A DNA stretch of 64,000 nt from Streptomyces amritsarensis (GTDB lineage Bacteria; Actinomycetota; Actinomycetes; Streptomycetales; Streptomycetaceae): assembly GCF_001953875.1 (NCBI RefSeq), contig NZ_MQUR01000009.1, forward strand, positions 62,001-126,000. Reading direction: 5' to 3'. Of this stretch, positions 26,515 to 35,194 are shown in pieces (the stretch's first letter is position 1; the number at the start of each line of letters is the position of its first letter). Both the position numbers and the translations under genes were made by a program. The notes below the pieces were generated by a model. It searched no databases, was not told the DNA's origin, and saw only the letters and a program-made list of their open reading frames with translations.

Positions 26515-27924
26515 GTGGCGATCACTTCACGCGCGCCCGCGCCCGGGGGCGGTGTCACCGTGCCGTCCGCCGGCGCGCCGGCGTCGCCGCCCGACGGGCC
26601 GCCCGGACGGCGCACCGCCTGGTCCGAGGGAGTGCAGCGGCTGCGCGAGGCGGCCACCACCGAGCCGGGCCGGCTGCGGATCATCGGCGCGGTCCTGGCC
26701 GCCCTGATCGTGCTGTTCGGCACGGTGAGCGTGTGGGAGATCTCCGCGCGGGCCACCGCCGCGGACGACGTGGTGGGGCGCAGCCAGCCGCTGAGCGCGG
26801 ACGCGGCCAGCATCTACCGCTCCCTCGCCGATGCCGACACCACCTCCTCCAGCGGGTTCCTCCTCGGCGCGCAGGAGCCGCGCGAGGTCCGCCGGCGCTA
26901 CGAGAAGGACATCGCCCAGGCCTCCCGCCTGCTGGTGAGCGCCGCCGCCAACACCGGCGGCAGCAAGGAGTCCCGCGAGCAGATCACCCTGCTGAGTGAA
27001 CAGCTGCCGCGCTACACGGGCCTGATCGAGCAGGCCCGGGCCACCAACCGGCAGGGCCTGCCGCTGGGCGGCGCGTACCTGCGCCACGCCAACGAACAGA
27101 TGACCACCCAGCTGCTGCCCGCCGCCCAGCGGCTGTACGAGGCGGAGACCCGTCGGCTGCACACCGACGACGACGACGCCCGGTCCTGGCCGCTGGGTTC
27201 GCTGGGGCTCGGCGTGCTCGCCGTGGCCGCACTGGTGTGGGCGCAGCGGCGCAACTACCGGCACACGAACCGGGTCTTCAACCACGGGCTGGTGGCCGCG
27301 ACCGCCGCCTCCGTCGTGGTGCTGCTCTGGCTGTCCGTCGGCCACACGGTGGCGCGTTCTTCGCTGAGTGAAGCCCGCACGGACGGGCAGGAGTCGATGA
27401 AGGTGCTCAACGACGCGCGGATCGCCTCCCTCCAGGCCCGGGCGAGTGAGAACCTGACACTGATCGCGCGGGGCGCCGTACTGGCCGAGGACAAGAAGTC
27501 CGACAAGTACGACGTGGACTTCACCAACAACATGAAGCAGCTGGACGCGGGGCTCGCGACCGCGCTGCGGCTGGCCGACGACGACGACGGCCGGTCGCCC
27601 GTGAGCCGGGCCGTGGACGGCGTCGAGCAGTGGAAGCAGCGGCACACGGCGGCCCGGGAGGCGGACTTGAAGGGCGACTACGAAGCCGCACTGTCCCAGG
27701 TCGTCGGGGACGCGCAGCACAAGGAGAGCAGCGGAGCCGCCTTCGACACGGTGGACGCCTCCCTGGAACAGGCCGTCGCCCACGAGCAGCGGGAGTTCAC
27801 CCGCGCCGCCCAGGACGGGCTCGGCGCGCTGTCCGGCCTGGTGACGGGCGCGGCGGTACTGGTGGTCATCGGCGCGGCAGCGGCCCTGCTCGGTATCGGG
27901 CGCAGGCTTTCGGAGTACAGGTGA
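26515..27924 (+). CDS. Four-helix membrane protein, GlnX-like sensor
   Basis: A 469-residue protein with hydrophobic helices near residues 55-75, 226-245, 259-278 and 437-463. Two extracytoplasmic helical loops lie between helices 1-2 and 3-4, like chemoreceptor four-helix-bundle sensors. It is directly followed by a glutamate-type binding protein and, one gene later, PknG: the order glnX-glnH-pknG of mycobacteria, where GlnX relays amino-acid binding by GlnH across the membrane. The GTG at 26515 has GGGGGAGG about 5 bp upstream; the longer frame adds only Arg/Pro-rich sequence. Orthology to GlnX is inferred from topology and synteny. Confidence 0.82.
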   Translation: MAITSRAPAPGGGVTVPSAGAPASPPDGPPGRRTAWSEGVQRLREAATTEPGRLRIIGAVLAALIVLFGTVSVWEISARATAADDVVGRSQPLSADAASIYRSLADADTTSSSGFLLGAQEPREVRRRYEKDIAQASRLLVSAAANTGGSKESREQITLLSEQLPRYTGLIEQARATNRQGLPLGGAYLRHANEQMTTQLLPAAQRLYEAETRRLHTDDDDARSWPLGSLGLGVLAVAALVWAQRRNYRHTNRVFNHGLVAATAASVVVLLWLSVGHTVARSSLSEARTDGQESMKVLNDARIASLQARASENLTLIARGAVLAEDKKSDKYDVDFTNNMKQLDAGLATALRLADDDDGRSPVSRAVDGVEQWKQRHTAAREADLKGDYEAALSQVVGDAQHKESSGAAFDTVDASLEQAVAHEQREFTRAAQDGLGALSGLVTGAAVLVVIGAAAALLGIGRRLSEYR

Positions 27925-29024
27925 GAGCGATGCGGATACGGGCGAGGCGGGCCGCCGAGGGCCATGGGGAGTACGAGGGGCACGAGCAGCAGGAGGTCCG
28001 CGGCCGTGCCCCGGGCCCGGCGTCCGGGGTCCGGCGGGCCGCACGCCGACTGCGCGGCTGGGGCGGCGTGAGCGCGATGGCCGTCGCCTGCGCGATGACG
28101 GCCGCGGTGGTGCTGCTGCCGCTGGCCCACGCGACTCCCGAGGCCGCCTCCGGGGTGCCCGCCCACGGGCCCGTCCCGGCGGCCCCGGCGGCGCCCTGGG
28201 TCCTCTCGGACACCTGCCAGGACCCCGAGGCGAGCCTGCGCCCGTCCGACGTGGACGGGGCCGCCATCGCACGGATCAAGGCGGCGGGCAAGCTCGTCGC
28301 GGGCGTGGACCAGAACAGTTTCCGCTGGGGGTACCGCAACCAGACCGCGGAGGGCGGCCGCCTCGACGGCTTCGACATCGACCTGGTCAAGGCCATCGCC
28401 AAGGACATCCTGGGCGACGAGAACGCGGTCATCTACCGGGCGATCCCGACGAGCCAGCGCATCCCCGCCCTCCAGGAGGGCCGCGTCGACATCGTCGTGC
28501 GGACCATGACCATCAACTGCAAGCGGCTGGAGGACGTCGCCTTCTCGACGGCCTACTTCGAGGCCGGGCAGCAGGTGCTGGCACCGAAGGGCTCGCCGAT
28601 CACCGGGTACGACGCCTCGCTGAAGGACAAGCGGATCTGCGTCGCGGCCGGTTCCACGGCCGAGAGCGCGCTCAAGGCGCAGTCCTACGGCGCGGCGCCG
28701 GTCACCGTGGCCAACCAGCTCGACTGCCTCGTCCGGCTCCAGCTGGCCGAGGTCGACGGCATCATCACGGACAACGCCCTCGCCGCCGGCCAGGCGGCGC
28801 AGGACCCCTCGGTGCGGCTGGTGGGCTCGCCCTTCACCCGCGAGTTCTACGGGGTCGCGATGAACAAGGACGCGCCCGACCTGGTCCGCCGGGTCAACAA
28901 GGTGCTGGAGAACTACCGCGCGGGCGGCAACGACAGCCCGTGGATGAAGGCGTACCTCAAGCACCTCCAGCCCGTGCTGCCCGGCGTCACCGGGCCGCCC
29001 GCGCCCAAGTACCGGAACGGCTGA
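27921..29024 (+). CDS. Glutamate/amino-acid binding protein (SBP family 3), GlnH-like
   Basis: A 367-residue extracytoplasmic binding protein. After a basic leader of about 50 residues comes one hydrophobic segment (AMAVACAMTAAVVLLPLAHA) and then the family 3 fold, with GFDIDLVKAIAKDILGD, RVDIVVRTMTINCKR and DKRICVAAGSTAESALK. No permease or ATPase accompanies it, so it is more likely a sensor than a transporter part, as GlnH is in mycobacteria. The cysteine sits inside the hydrophobic core, so it is not a convincing lipobox. The GTG at 27921 overlaps the upstream stop (GTGA); an ATG at 27930 is possible. Confidence 0.88.
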   Translation: MRAMRIRARRAAEGHGEYEGHEQQEVRGRAPGPASGVRRAARRLRGWGGVSAMAVACAMTAAVVLLPLAHATPEAASGVPAHGPVPAAPAAPWVLSDTCQDPEASLRPSDVDGAAIARIKAAGKLVAGVDQNSFRWGYRNQTAEGGRLDGFDIDLVKAIAKDILGDENAVIYRAIPTSQRIPALQEGRVDIVVRTMTINCKRLEDVAFSTAYFEAGQQVLAPKGSPITGYDASLKDKRICVAAGSTAESALKAQSYGAAPVTVANQLDCLVRLQLAEVDGIITDNALAAGQAAQDPSVRLVGSPFTREFYGVAMNKDAPDLVRRVNKVLENYRAGGNDSPWMKAYLKHLQPVLPGVTGPPAPKYRNG

Positions 29025-29029
29025 GGCCG

Positions 29030-30442
29030 GTGGCGATTTCGGGCACGGGACCGGGCACGAGGTCGGACGCGGAGGGGAACACAGGAGCGCACACGGAAGC
29101 GCACACGGAGGCGGCGGCGGAAGCGGAGGCACAGTCGGTGGAGTTGGGGTCTGCAGTGATGGACCGGGACGGCGTCGACCGCGCCCTGACCAGGCTGGGC
29201 GCCGAGCACGAGGCCGTCGAGACCTCGCTGCTCGCCCTCCAGGACCACGCCGGACGCCGGCTGCTGGAGGGCGCCGAGCTGACCGGGCTCACCAAGGAGC
29301 GGTGGGCGGCCGCCGACGCGGACATCACCCGGCTGTGGACGTACTTCGACGCCTACAGCGGGGCGCTGACCGCCGCCCGGGAGGTCCGTGAGCGGCGCCG
29401 CTGGCCGGGCCGCGACGACCTCGTCGAGCTGACCGAGCGGCTGCGCGGGCCCGGGGTCCTGATCGCCGGGGCGGCCACCGGGGGCGGCGCGCTGGCGGAG
29501 CGGCTCTCCCTCGCCGAGCTCGTGACCCGGATGAACGACCTCTACGCGCGTTCGCTGGACGTGGTGGTCGCGGCCGACGCCGTCTGGTCGGCGCTGCCCG
29601 CCCGGATCGACCTGCTCGCCGCCGAGCTGCACCGCACCCGTTCGCTGGCCCACTCGGTGGGCGTGCGCCCGGGCGAGCACCCCGCGGGCGACGACCTGGA
29701 GTGCATCACCGCCGAGCTCACCGAACTGCGCGCCCAGGTGATCGCTGACCCGCTGGCCTTCTGGCGGCCCGCCGCCGGCAGTTCCGCTCCCGGCGGCGGC
29801 CGTCCCGACACCGGGCGCTACGACCGGGCCGCCCTCGCGCTGGAGGACGTACGCCGCGAGGTCGAGGCGGTGCTGACCGTACGGCAGGACGCCGAGCAGC
29901 GGCTGATCAGCCTGCGCGACGTGCTGTCGCGCGCCGACCGGACCCTGGCGGAGGCGCGGACGGCGCGCGGCGAGGTGCTGGCGAAGATCGCCGCCTCCGA
30001 GGTGCCCGTGGTCAGCGGCCCGCCGACCGTGCTCCAGGAACAGCTCGCGGCGGCGGCCGACCACCGGCGCCACGCGCGCTGGCACCGGCTCTCGCCCCTG
30101 CTGGAATCCCTGGAGGAGCGGGCCGAGGAGGAACTGCGCAGGGCCCGGGAATCGTTGACCGCGGTGACGGCCCCGCTGGCCGTGCGGGCCGAGCTGCGCG
30201 GGCGGCTGGACGCCTACAAGGCGAAGGTGGCCCGCCACGGCCTGGCGGAGGACCCCCTGCTGATCGAGAGGTACGACACGGCACGGCGGATGCTGTGGAG
30301 CGCGCCGTGCGACCTGCGGGCCGCCGAACAGGCCGTCCTGCGCTACCAGCAGGCGGCGGCGGAGGCGCTGGTGCCGCAGCACCGGCCCGAGCCGCAGCAC
30401 ACGGACGAGCGGCCCGACGGGCCGGGGACGGAGGACGCATGA
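29030..30442 (+). CDS. Uncharacterised alpha-helical protein of the pknG operon
   Basis: A 470-residue soluble protein, rich in Ala, Leu, Glu and Arg with long predicted helices and coiled-coil stretches (for example RYDRAALALEDVRREVEAVLTVRQDAEQRL). No signal peptide, membrane helix or catalytic motif is recognised. It lies between the GlnH-like gene (5-bp gap) and pknG (ATGA overlap), so it is almost surely co-produced with the kinase and may be a scaffold or substrate. The start is uncertain: GTG 29030 follows the upstream stop closely, but ATG 29159 would remove a low-complexity N-terminus. I recognise no family. Confidence 0.8.
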   Translation: MAISGTGPGTRSDAEGNTGAHTEAHTEAAAEAEAQSVELGSAVMDRDGVDRALTRLGAEHEAVETSLLALQDHAGRRLLEGAELTGLTKERWAAADADITRLWTYFDAYSGALTAAREVRERRRWPGRDDLVELTERLRGPGVLIAGAATGGGALAERLSLAELVTRMNDLYARSLDVVVAADAVWSALPARIDLLAAELHRTRSLAHSVGVRPGEHPAGDDLECITAELTELRAQVIADPLAFWRPAAGSSAPGGGRPDTGRYDRAALALEDVRREVEAVLTVRQDAEQRLISLRDVLSRADRTLAEARTARGEVLAKIAASEVPVVSGPPTVLQEQLAAAADHRRHARWHRLSPLLESLEERAEEELRRARESLTAVTAPLAVRAELRGRLDAYKAKVARHGLAEDPLLIERYDTARRMLWSAPCDLRAAEQAVLRYQQAAAEALVPQHRPEPQHTDERPDGPGTEDA

Positions 30443-33400
30443 GCCTGAACGGAGCAGCGTGCGTCCGCCCCGGCTGCCCGGGGACGTACGAGGACATGGG
30501 CGGCGGCGGGCTGTACTGCGACACCTGCGGCCTGGCCCCGGTCGGCTCGGTCGCGGCGGGCGCGGAGGAGCTGGTGTCGCCGCCGACGGGGATGACGAGC
30601 GCGGCCCGCGGCTCCCTGGGCTCCGGCGGGTCCCATGCTTCCCACGGCTCACAGGGCTCCCAGGGGTCACAGGGGTCCCACGGTTCGGCGCGTTCCTCGG
30701 CCTCGGCCCGGTCCTCCCGGTCCTCATCCTCCCGCCGCTCGGTGTCGGGGCGGCTGTCGCGGTCCCTGACGGGTCAGGCGTCCACCCGCTCGGTCTCGGT
30801 GCGCAGTTCGGGCTCGGCCGCCTCCTCCTCGGGGCGCAGCCGGCTGGGCGCCGGCCTGGTCAGCGTTCCGGAGGTACCGCGCCCGGATCCCTCGACGGCG
30901 GTCCTGGAGAACCCGGAGGTGCCCGAGCGCAAGCGGTTCTGCTCGCGTTCGGACTGCGGCGCCCCGGTGGGCCGCGCCCGCGGGGACCGGCCGGGCCGGA
31001 CCGAGGGCTTCTGCACCAAGTGCGGGCACCCGTACTCCTTCGTGCCCAAGCTGCGCGCCGGTGAAGTGGTGCGCGGCCAGTACGAGGTGGCGGGCTGCCT
31101 CGCGCACGGCGGCCTCGGCTGGGTGTACCTGGCGGTGGACCGGGCGGTCGCGGACCGGTGGGTGGTCCTCAAGGGCCTCCTCGACACCGGCGACCAGGAC
31201 GCGATGGAGGCCGCGATCTCGGAGCGGCGCTTCCTCGCGGAGATCGAGCACTCCAACATCGTGCGGATCTACAACTTCGTGGAGCACCTGGACCAGCGGA
31301 CCGGTTCGCTGGACGGGTACATCGTCATGGAGTACGTCGGCGGCAAATCGCTGAAGGAGATCGCGAACGAGCGGCGCCGGCCGGACGGGCGGCGCGACCC
31401 GCTGCCGGTGGAACAGGCCTGCGCCTACGGCATCGAGGCGCTGGAGGCGCTGGGCCACCTGCACAGCCGCAACCTGCTGTACTGCGACTTCAAGGTCGAC
31501 AACGCGATCCAGCAGCAGGACCAGTTGAAGCTGATCGACATGGGCGCGGTGCGGCGGATGGACGACGAGGAGTCGGCCATCTACGGCACGGTGGGCTACC
31601 AGGCCCCGGAAGTCGCGGAGCTGGGGCCGTCGGTCGCCTCCGACCTGTACACGGTGGCGCGCACGCTGGCCGTCCTGACCTTCGACTTCCAGGGCTACAC
31701 CAATGTGTTCGCGGATTCGCTGCCGGACCCGGAGCACATCGAGGTGTTCCGGCGGTACGAGTCCTTCTACCGGCTGCTCGTCCGGGCGACCGACCCGGAC
31801 CCGGGGCGGCGGTTCGCCTCCGCGCAGGAGATGGCCGACCAGCTGACCGGTGTGCTGCGGGAGGTGGTCGCGCTGCAGACGGGCATGCCGCGGCCGCAGC
31901 TGTCGACCCTCTTCGGCCCGGAGCTGCGGGTGCCGGACACCCGGCTGTTCGCCGGTACGGACACCGCGGACACGGTCGTCTCCCGCCTGGGCGACCGCCC
32001 GATCGCCGCCCGCCGGGGCGGGGGCTTGCGGAGCCGCTGGGGCCGCGCCCTGCCGACGGCTTCGGCGCCGGGCAGAACCGGGACGCCGGCCGCGGCCACG
32101 ACCGCCGGCGCCTCTGGCCCGCAGGGCGGCACCCACACCCCGCCGGGCGGCACCCCCGCGCCCGGCACGGCCCCCGGCGGTGCGGGCACCCCGCCGGGTG
32201 CGACGAACCCGCCCGGTACGGCCCCCGGCGGCGCAGCCGCGCACGCCCTGGGCTCAGGCGCCCCGCCGGGCACCTCCGGCACGGCCGGCCCGCCCGGCAG
32301 CGCGGGGTTCGGCGGGGGCGGAGCGCACGGTGCGGCCCCCGGCGCGCCGGGGCCTCGGCACGCCGCGCCCGGCGGCGCAGCCGCACCGGCACGTCCGACC
32401 CCGCTCGGCGCCGGCACGCCGTCCGGCGGCGCCGGCCTGCCCGGGGCGGGGCCCGCCGCGCCCGGCGGAGCCGCCGGCAGGGGCGGGCTCGGGACCACTG
32501 CCACGCGGGTGGCGGGGGCGGCCGTGCCGCGGGCCCGGCAGGCTCCCCCGACCGCGACGGGCCCCGCGCCCGCCCCCGTGGCCGTGCCGCCCGCACGGGC
32601 CGGGCGCCCCGCCACGACCCTCGACGCCCGCGACACGGCGCTGGCACTGCCCGTGCCGCTGGTGGACGCCGCCGATCCCAACGCCGGTTTCCTGACCGGT
32701 CTGCTGGCCTCCGCGCCCGGCGATCTGCTGGGCGCGCTGGCCTCGGCACCCGCCGAGTCGGCCGAGCTGCGGCTGCGGGAGCTGCGCGCCCGGCTGGAGC
32801 TCGGCGAACTGTCCGCGGCCGGGGACACGCTGGCCGAGCTGGAGGCCCGGCACCCGGACGACTGGCGGGTGGTGTGGGCCCGCGGCATCGCCTCGCTGGC
32901 CACCGGCGACGACGAGACGGCGGCCCTGTCCTTCGACGCGATCTACGACGCCTTCCCGGGCGAGCCCGCGCCGAAGCTGGCCCTCGGGCTGTGCGCCGAG
33001 GTGCTGGGCCAGTTGGACAACGCCGCCGAGTACTACCGCCTGGTCTGGATCACCGACCCCGGGTTCGTCAGCGCGGCCTTCGGCCTCGCCCGGGTCCAGC
33101 TGGCCGCCGGCGACCGGGACGCAGCCGTGCGCACCCTGGAGTCCGTGCCGGAGGCGTCCATCCACTACACCGCCGCGCGGGTGGCGGCCGTACGCGCACG
33201 TCTGCGCGACCGGTCACCGGACGAGCCGCTGCTGGCCGATCTCTCGGCCGCCGCCGACCAGGTGGAGGCGCTGCGGAGGTTCGGGCTGGACCCGGAACGC
33301 CAGGAGTTGCTGGCGACGGAGGTTCTGGGCTCGGCCCTGGACTGGGTACTGTCGGGTAGCCGGGGTGCCGACCCCGGCCGGACCTCGCTGCTCGGCAGTC

Positions 33401-33534
33401 AACTGGACGAGCGGGGCCTGCGCTTCGGACTGGAGCGCTCGTACCGCGTCCTCGCCCGGCTGGCACGGCGTGGCGAGGAGAGGATCGAACTGGTGGAACG
33501 GGCCAACCGTTTCCGTCCCCGGACGTGGGTGTGA
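30439..33534 (+). CDS. pknG: PknG-like serine/threonine protein kinase with zinc ribbons and TPR tail
   Basis: A 1031-residue soluble kinase. Order: a zinc ribbon (C8, C13, C27, C30), a Ser/Gly-rich linker, a rubredoxin-like zinc module (C168, C173, C192, C195), a kinase domain from about residue 209 (AHGGLGWVYLA loop, K245, YCDFKVDN with D350, DMG with D367), a Gly/Pro/Ala-rich linker at about 515-730, and a TPR-type helical C-terminus. This is the PknG architecture; mycobacterial PknG responds to amino-acid signals and controls 2-oxoglutarate metabolism through the FHA protein GarA. The HRD and DFG motifs are YCD and DMG here. ATG start overlaps the upstream stop. Confidence 0.92.
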   Translation: MSLNGAACVRPGCPGTYEDMGGGGLYCDTCGLAPVGSVAAGAEELVSPPTGMTSAARGSLGSGGSHASHGSQGSQGSQGSHGSARSSASARSSRSSSSRRSVSGRLSRSLTGQASTRSVSVRSSGSAASSSGRSRLGAGLVSVPEVPRPDPSTAVLENPEVPERKRFCSRSDCGAPVGRARGDRPGRTEGFCTKCGHPYSFVPKLRAGEVVRGQYEVAGCLAHGGLGWVYLAVDRAVADRWVVLKGLLDTGDQDAMEAAISERRFLAEIEHSNIVRIYNFVEHLDQRTGSLDGYIVMEYVGGKSLKEIANERRRPDGRRDPLPVEQACAYGIEALEALGHLHSRNLLYCDFKVDNAIQQQDQLKLIDMGAVRRMDDEESAIYGTVGYQAPEVAELGPSVASDLYTVARTLAVLTFDFQGYTNVFADSLPDPEHIEVFRRYESFYRLLVRATDPDPGRRFASAQEMADQLTGVLREVVALQTGMPRPQLSTLFGPELRVPDTRLFAGTDTADTVVSRLGDRPIAARRGGGLRSRWGRALPTASAPGRTGTPAAATTAGASGPQGGTHTPPGGTPAPGTAPGGAGTPPGATNPPGTAPGGAAAHALGSGAPPGTSGTAGPPGSAGFGGGGAHGAAPGAPGPRHAAPGGAAAPARPTPLGAGTPSGGAGLPGAGPAAPGGAAGRGGLGTTATRVAGAAVPRARQAPPTATGPAPAPVAVPPARAGRPATTLDARDTALALPVPLVDAADPNAGFLTGLLASAPGDLLGALASAPAESAELRLRELRARLELGELSAAGDTLAELEARHPDDWRVVWARGIASLATGDDETAALSFDAIYDAFPGEPAPKLALGLCAEVLGQLDNAAEYYRLVWITDPGFVSAAFGLARVQLAAGDRDAAVRTLESVPEASIHYTAARVAAVRARLRDRSPDEPLLADLSAAADQVEALRRFGLDPERQELLATEVLGSALDWVLSGSRGADPGRTSLLGSQLDERGLRFGLERSYRVLARLARRGEERIELVERANRFRPRTWV

Positions 33535-33537
33535 TTG

Positions 33538-35160
33538 ATGTCGATGCATCGGCTGTCGGGCTGCCCCAGCTGCGCGGAACCCCTCGAAGAGGGTGACCGT
33601 TTCTGCGGTCTCTGCGGCTACGCCCTGACCCCTTCTCCCGCGGCGGCGTCCACGGACCACCCGACCGTTCCCATCCCACCGGCGCCATCGGCGCCACCCG
33701 CACCGGCCGCCCCCGCGCCCCCGGCCGCCGTCGCCGCGCGGGCCCAGGCCGCTCCCGCGGGCGGTTACGGGATCCCGTCCCCGGCCGGCTCCCAAAGCTC
33801 CCCCGGCGCGGGCGAACCCGCCCCCGGCTGGGGCAGCGTGGCCGCGGCCGCGCCGACCCTGGTGGGGGACCCGGCCGACTGGGCCACCGCCCCGGCGCAG
33901 CACCAGCCGGAACCGGAACCGGATCCTCGCCCGAGCCCGGCCGAACCCTCGTACCCGGGCGCGCCCCGGGAGAACCCGTACGGCACCGGCACACCCCCCG
34001 AGGGGGCCTCCTCCTGGGGCGCGGCCGACCCCGCCGGCCGGGGCGCGCCGGACCCGGCGGACGGCCCCGAGACGCGCCACGACCGCCCCGGCGGGGACGC
34101 CGGCGCGTCCCCCGACGGGACGCCCTGGGGCGCGGAGAACCCGTACGGGAACGCCTACGACAGCGCGCCCCAGGCCGGGGCCGCGCCGGGCGCCGCGCCG
34201 GGCGGGAAGACCTGCGTGGCCTGCCGGGCCGGGCACGTCGACACCGACGGGTACTGCGAGCACTGCGGGCACGCGCAGCCCCGGGAGCGCGACCACGTCG
34301 AGGAGGAGCTGGGCAGCGTCGCCGCCGTCAGCGACCGGGGGCTGCGCCACCACCGCAACGAGGACTCGTTCGCGGTGTCGGCCACCGCCCTGCCCGACGG
34401 TTCGGCCGCCACCGTGGCCATCGTGTGCGACGGGGTCTCCTCCGCGAGCCGCCCCGACGAGGCGTCGGCCGCCGCGGCGGGCGCCGCGAACGAGGCCCTG
34501 CTGGAGGCGCTCCCCCGCGGCGCGCACCCCCAGGAGGCCATGCACGAGGCGATCCTGGCCGCGGCCGCGGCGGTCGACGCCCTGGCCCCGGAGGTCCCCG
34601 GCGCCCAGAACGCGCCCGCCTGCACCCTGGTCGGCGCCGTCGTCAGCGGCGGCCTGCTGACCATCGGCTGGGTGGGCGACAGCCGCGCGTACTGGGTGCC
34701 CGACGACCGTGCCGCGCTGCCCCGCCGCCTCACCGAGGACGACTCGTGGGCCGCCCAGATGGTCGCCGCCGGCCTGATGGGCGAGGCGGAGGCCTACGCG
34801 GACGTCCGCGCGCACGCCATCACCGGCTGGCTGGGCGCCGACGCCTACGACCTCGAACCGCACACCGCGATCTTCAAGCCGGACCACCCGGGCGTGGTGG
34901 TGGTCTGCACCGACGGACTGTGGAACTACGCGGAGTCCGCGCGGGAGATGGCCCAGGTGCTGCCCGCGGACGCCGCCGTCCGCCCGCTGCACAGCGCACA
35001 GGTGCTCGTGGGGCACGCCCTCGACGGCGGCGGCCACGACAACATCACCGTGGCCGTCGTGCCGTTCGCCACGCAGCCCGAACGGGAACCGGGTGCGGCC
35101 GCGGGAGCCGGCCCGGCAGCACCACCGGAACCGGAAGTGGAAGCGCGCCCGCAGGTCTGA
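33538..35160 (+). CDS. PP2C-type protein serine/threonine phosphatase with two zinc ribbons
   Basis: A 540-residue protein. An N-terminal zinc ribbon (CPSCAEPLEEGDRFCGLCG), a long Ala/Pro-rich linker and a second ribbon (CVACRAG with YCEHCG) precede a PP2C phosphatase domain in the second half. The metal-site motifs are present: SDRGLRHHRNEDSF, VCDGVSS, VGDSRAYW and CTDGLWNY. It should reverse phosphorylation by the kinase encoded 3 bp upstream. Three start codons are possible (TTG 33535, ATG 33538, ATG 33544); ATG 33538 is taken. No membrane helix is seen, so it is a cytoplasmic phosphatase, unlike PstP. Confidence 0.91.
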   Translation: MSMHRLSGCPSCAEPLEEGDRFCGLCGYALTPSPAAASTDHPTVPIPPAPSAPPAPAAPAPPAAVAARAQAAPAGGYGIPSPAGSQSSPGAGEPAPGWGSVAAAAPTLVGDPADWATAPAQHQPEPEPDPRPSPAEPSYPGAPRENPYGTGTPPEGASSWGAADPAGRGAPDPADGPETRHDRPGGDAGASPDGTPWGAENPYGNAYDSAPQAGAAPGAAPGGKTCVACRAGHVDTDGYCEHCGHAQPRERDHVEEELGSVAAVSDRGLRHHRNEDSFAVSATALPDGSAATVAIVCDGVSSASRPDEASAAAAGAANEALLEALPRGAHPQEAMHEAILAAAAAVDALAPEVPGAQNAPACTLVGAVVSGGLLTIGWVGDSRAYWVPDDRAALPRRLTEDDSWAAQMVAAGLMGEAEAYADVRAHAITGWLGADAYDLEPHTAIFKPDHPGVVVVCTDGLWNYAESAREMAQVLPADAAVRPLHSAQVLVGHALDGGGHDNITVAVVPFATQPEREPGAAAGAGPAAPPEPEVEARPQV

Positions 35161-35194
35161 CCCGCCTGCCCGAGCCCTCTGAGGAGTCCAGCCG

